Below, piece after piece: positions 22,538 through 24,925 of a stretch of 24,925 nucleotides of DNA (its first letter is position 1; every line of letters starts with the position of its first letter). A model generated the notes under the pieces. It ran no database searches, had not been told where the DNA came from, and was given only the letters and a program-made list of their open reading frames with translations. Both the position numbers and the translations under genes were made by a program. This DNA is from SZUA-448 sp045627185 (GTDB lineage Bacteria; Bacillota; Clostridia; Lachnospirales; Lachnospiraceae): positions 1 to 24,925 of the forward strand of contig JAZQNE010000056.1 of the NCBI GenBank assembly GCA_045627185.1, written 5' to 3'.

Positions 22538-23365
22538 TTACTTAATCAGAATTCTGTCTCCAAATTCATCTTCACGCAGAACGCTTGAACGGTCCCGGGA
22601 AATGAAATAAATGCCGACACGTCTGTCGCCTGAAATCATATCAACTGCGAAATATTCTTCACCCTGAATCAGCACGCCGCTCTGAATTTCGAATGTACAG
22701 TCTGCAAGATTTCCCGAATAGCCAAGTCTGTCAGCAGGGATTGTTTTCAGGATTTTCAGTACTTCGTCAGCGGTCAGGTCGCTTCCGGGTGTAATTATTT
22801 CACCGTTATCAACCGGCCATTCATCAAACTCGGAAATTTCACCGGTCTCATAATAATAATAAAGGGATTTGTCCCCGGGATTTACAACAATTGCGGGAGA
22901 AAGCACATTCCCGTCGGCAGATGCAAAAAACTTATAGAATTTCACTCCGGATATTACAACATTTTCGCCGGCCGAAACCGTATATTCCGTTCCGACTGCT
23001 TTTTCAACGGCCGCACGGCATTCTTCTTCCGAAAAAGGAGTAGGCGTGGGTGTAGGCGTTGAGGACGGTGTGGGAGTAGGCGTTTCCGTAGGTGTTTCGG
23101 TAGGTGCCTCCGTGGGAATGGGAGTTTCTGTAGGAATTTCCGTAGGACTTACGGTAGGTGTTGATGAGGGCGTAGCCGTAAGCGTGGGAGATACATTTGG
23201 AATGTCTGTAGGCGTAGATGCAGGCACTGCCGTAGGGGTGGCACCGGAAGTCGGTCCGCCCGGAATAATGGTAGGCTGCGCATGGTTGCCAAATAAGCCG
23301 CACCCCGTAAGAATGCAGGCCAGTATGACTGATGCCGTAAAAATTAAAGAAACCCTCTTTTTCAT
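22538..23365 (-). CDS. Lipoprotein with Pro/Thr-rich linker
   Basis: 275 residues. Signal peptide with lipobox LTGC (19-22), lipidated Cys22. A long Pro/Thr/Ser linker (about 30-110) of TPTxxP units follows, then a compact domain of about 165 residues (FSEEECRAAVEKAVGTEY onward). That domain has alternating short helices and strands and ends EDEFGDRILIK; no family was recognised. The linker would project it beyond the cell wall. Start chosen at the ATG at 23365 with GGTGGAG upstream; a GTG 12 bases earlier is inside that ribosome site. It precedes the DUF5717-like gene by 18 bases, under one promoter. Membrane-anchored exterior lipoprotein plus a large cytoplasmic protein is a suggestive pairing, but the link is inference. 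Confidence 0.82.
   Translation of the reverse strand: MKKRVSLIFTASVILACILTGCGLFGNHAQPTIIPGGPTSGATPTAVPASTPTDIPNVSPTLTATPSSTPTVSPTEIPTETPIPTEAPTETPTETPTPTPSSTPTPTPTPFSEEECRAAVEKAVGTEYTVSAGENVVISGVKFYKFFASADGNVLSPAIVVNPGDKSLYYYYETGEISEFDEWPVDNGEIITPGSDLTADEVLKILKTIPADRLGYSGNLADCTFEIQSGVLIQGEEYFAVDMISGDRRVGIYFISRDRSSVLREDEFGDRILIK
23036..23250 (-). repeat. Degenerate hexamer-type repeat encoding Pro/Thr linker
   Basis: Tandem GTxGGx-type units on the plus strand (GTAGGC, GTGGGT, GTAGGT and so on) that encode TPT/TPE/SPT in the lipoprotein. It is coding sequence; such tracts vary in length between strains and give spurious frames on the opposite strand. Confidence 0.8.
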
Positions 23366-23394
23366 AAAAATCTCCACCTTTTACATTCATAATC

Positions 23395-23422
23395 ATTATA
23401 CCTGATTTCTGAATATTTTCAA
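23395..23422 (-). promoter_or_regulatory. Promoter for the lipoprotein-DUF5717-like operon
   Basis: Minus strand: TTGAAA (23422-23417), a 16-base spacer, TATAAT (23400-23395). Predicted start near 23388, leader about 23 bases. It begins right after the telA stop, so this operon has its own promoter. Confidence 0.8.
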
Positions 23423-23432
23423 TAAACGCAAT

Positions 23433-24371
23433 TTATTTTTCGTTAATACTGTTTTGCATCTGTTCGGACACATTTTCAAGCTCATTTTCGGTTTTGTGGT
23501 TATCCGCTGATACTGCCGTCAGTTCGCCAAGACTTTCAAGCAGGAACTTGTTTGAAGCCTCCTCAAGCTTTCTGTCGGTTCTTGCCTTTTTGCCTGCATG
23601 TTCCGCATTTGCAAACAGAATAATCCTGTTTTTCCAGAGCGGAATCGTATTATAAAGAGTTGACTGAAGCTTTTCGGACATCATGGCAGAGTTGTTCTGA
23701 AGAAGCGCAATCTGGGTATTCTGCTGCATTGAAAGAATACGTGTCAGTTCAAGGTCCGACAGCTTCTTTTCCATTCTTGTGCATGCGCTCTGAAGCCATG
23801 TCCGGTCTATATTTTCCCCGCCCTCAAGCGGACTTGTATATTTTAAGTTCAGGATATTATTCATCTCAGCAAGCTTCAGTTTTGCGGCAGCAATATCAAG
23901 TGTCAGACGATGATAATATTCTGAGTTCATTGCCCTGATCTGGTCAAGAAAAGCACGGTCCATAAGCAGTCGCACCTGATGCTTCTCAAGCGTTTCGCTT
24001 ATAATGTTAACCTGCGAAACAGCTGCATCGTAACGGCTCTGTACAACAAGGGAATCAACCTTTTTTCTGCCGAACAGACCGGTCTTTTTCTTTCTTTCCT
24101 TTGTGAATTCCGAAAGATATGCTACTGCATCGTTCAGAATCTTATCAACCTCTTCGGCATTTGAATCACTAATGTTGTGAATCATCATCTGGGGAAGCTC
24201 CGCAAGACGTTTCTGTACATCGATTCCGTAACTCATTAAAGCGTTCGAATCATTGATGTCGATTGAATCCCTGATTGCAAGAATTGCGGGTATATCCTCT
24301 TCCTTAAGCCCCAGGTTATCATTATCAAGCAGAAATTTACGATATGCCTTTGTTTCAACAAGCTGTTCCAT
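23433..24371 (-). CDS. telA: TelA-family protein (toxic-anion/tellurite resistance family)
   Basis: 312 residues, cytoplasmic, largely helical and coiled. The TelA signature region is present: DLELTRILSMQQ, then LLQNNSAMMSEKLQSTLYNT and IPLWKNRI (about 206-250). Earlier typical segments are NALMSYGIDVQKRLAEL and LEKHQVRLLMDRAFLDQI. It is shorter than the usual 360-400 residues, mostly because the N-terminal region is short. Family members were named for tellurite resistance but many have no such role, and they often sit in envelope-stress or tellurium-type gene clusters. Start at 24371 with GGAG upstream; a hairpin (24383-24417) abuts that ribosome site. It follows the partial gene at 24416 by 44 bases and is likely co-transcribed. 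Confidence 0.85.
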   Translation of the reverse strand: MEQLVETKAYRKFLLDNDNLGLKEEDIPAILAIRDSIDINDSNALMSYGIDVQKRLAELPQMMIHNISDSNAEEVDKILNDAVAYLSEFTKERKKKTGLFGRKKVDSLVVQSRYDAAVSQVNIISETLEKHQVRLLMDRAFLDQIRAMNSEYYHRLTLDIAAAKLKLAEMNNILNLKYTSPLEGGENIDRTWLQSACTRMEKKLSDLELTRILSMQQNTQIALLQNNSAMMSEKLQSTLYNTIPLWKNRIILFANAEHAGKKARTDRKLEEASNKFLLESLGELTAVSADNHKTENELENVSEQMQNSINEK

Positions 24372-24415
24372 TTATTTTCTCCGATAACGGCCCCGGCAGA
24401 CCAAAGCCGCTGTTA

Positions 24416-24925
24416 TCATATTTTATAGTACTTGGGCACAACAACCTTGCCTTCAAGGCCGGCTTTTTCAAGGAACGAATCCGCATCCGCATAAAGGTCT
24501 ATGCCCTGGATTCCCATTTCTTTGGGAGTTCCGATGTAAATATCTTTTTCTCCCACTCCGAGAATTCTTTTCGTAAAGCTTTCGAGTGTAACCATGCCGT
24601 AGCTCATGTGCCAGTTCTCACGGAACGGAATTGATTCCTTGATTCGCATAAGAACACGGCGTACAAAAGCCTTTCCGCACATAGGATAATAGCACTTGCG
24701 CGGGTCAATTTTTTCGCCCGGGCGCTTAAGCGCAACCTCACAGACGAAAACCTCATTTCGAACGGATGAAACCTCAAAAACCTTGAAGTTTACGATATAA
24801 TTGTTTAATTCCAGCAGTCTTATCAGGTTCAGAGTCAGAATACCGCGATGCAGGATCTGATTCTCAGATGTATTTCTGTCATACGTAACCTGCATGAATA
24901 CGTTTATGACCTTCTTTTCCACAGC
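24416..24925 (-). CDS. Unrecognised protein, N-terminus cut by window edge
   Basis: C-terminal 169 residues; the reading frame remains open to base 24925, so the start lies outside. The layout is alternating hydrophobic strands and helices: VINVFMQVTYD, ILTLNLIRLLELNNYIVNFKVFEVS, FVRRVLMRIKESIP, GEKDIYIGTPKEMGIQGIDL and a final ADSFLEKAGL. This has the look of a Rossmann or VWA-like alpha/beta fold (a strand ending in an acidic/polar segment, a helix, then another strand), perhaps of the DUF7192 type, but I cannot confirm it. No catalytic motif seen. It shares a probable transcript with telA. Confidence 0.6.
   Translation of the reverse strand, partial: AVEKKVINVFMQVTYDRNTSENQILHRGILTLNLIRLLELNNYIVNFKVFEVSSVRNEVFVCEVALKRPGEKIDPRKCYYPMCGKAFVRRVLMRIKESIPFRENWHMSYGMVTLESFTKRILGVGEKDIYIGTPKEMGIQGIDLYADADSFLEKAGLEGKVVVPKYYKI

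Noticed and set aside
23046..23405. Plus-strand open frame rich in Gly and Val
   Set aside because: It is the complement of the Pro/Thr repeat of the lipoprotein; it has no ribosome site and its composition is an artefact.

Overview
The window looks like chromosomal DNA of a Gram-positive anaerobe in the Clostridia, most likely Lachnospiraceae. The signs are strong GGAGG ribosome sites, TTGACA/TATAAT promoters, a potABCD polyamine operon, a class B sortase beside a surface protein, a proline/threonine-rich lipoprotein, and a very large protein resembling the DUF5717 type that I associate with Lachnospiraceae. The lineage is inferred from gene content, not from a marker gene. No rRNA, tRNA, insertion sequence or prophage was seen. 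All genes except one acetyltransferase lie on the minus strand.

Layout. 1-4656: uracil phosphoribosyltransferase (upp), then potA, potB, potC and potD (spermidine/putrescine ABC importer; potD runs off the left edge). PotA carries an unusual insertion of about 175 residues. 4888-6975: an orphan receiver-Hpt signalling protein and a small two-helix membrane protein, separated by a 330-base gap. 7051-11972: a GH31 alpha-glycosidase, a DMT-family permease, tryptophanyl-tRNA synthetase and a HAD phosphatase with its own consensus promoter. 12246-14234: a class B sortase and a likely substrate ending in a non-canonical GPKTG sorting signal. 14458-16558: dUTPase and an M18 aminopeptidase with a histone-like basic tail. 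16559-17011: a 450-base non-coding stretch with three similar CTAC/GTAG hairpins and three phased DnaA-box-like sites. 17012-18875: a LysR regulator divergent from a GNAT acetyltransferase, with a LysR-type box between their promoters. 18968-24925: a lipoprotein plus 1183-residue DUF5717-like protein operon, preceded by a TelA-family protein and the end of an unrecognised gene.

Several genes start at an internal methionine rather than at the first possible start, because a good Shine-Dalgarno sequence lies just before it (upp, the 6352-6975 gene, GH31, the M18 aminopeptidase and the lipoprotein). Eight promoters and several terminators allow transcript units to be drawn. The least explained items are the hairpin/DnaA-box intergenic region, the PotA insertion, the sortase pair and the DUF5717-like operon. 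No complete novel system such as a defence locus is evident.
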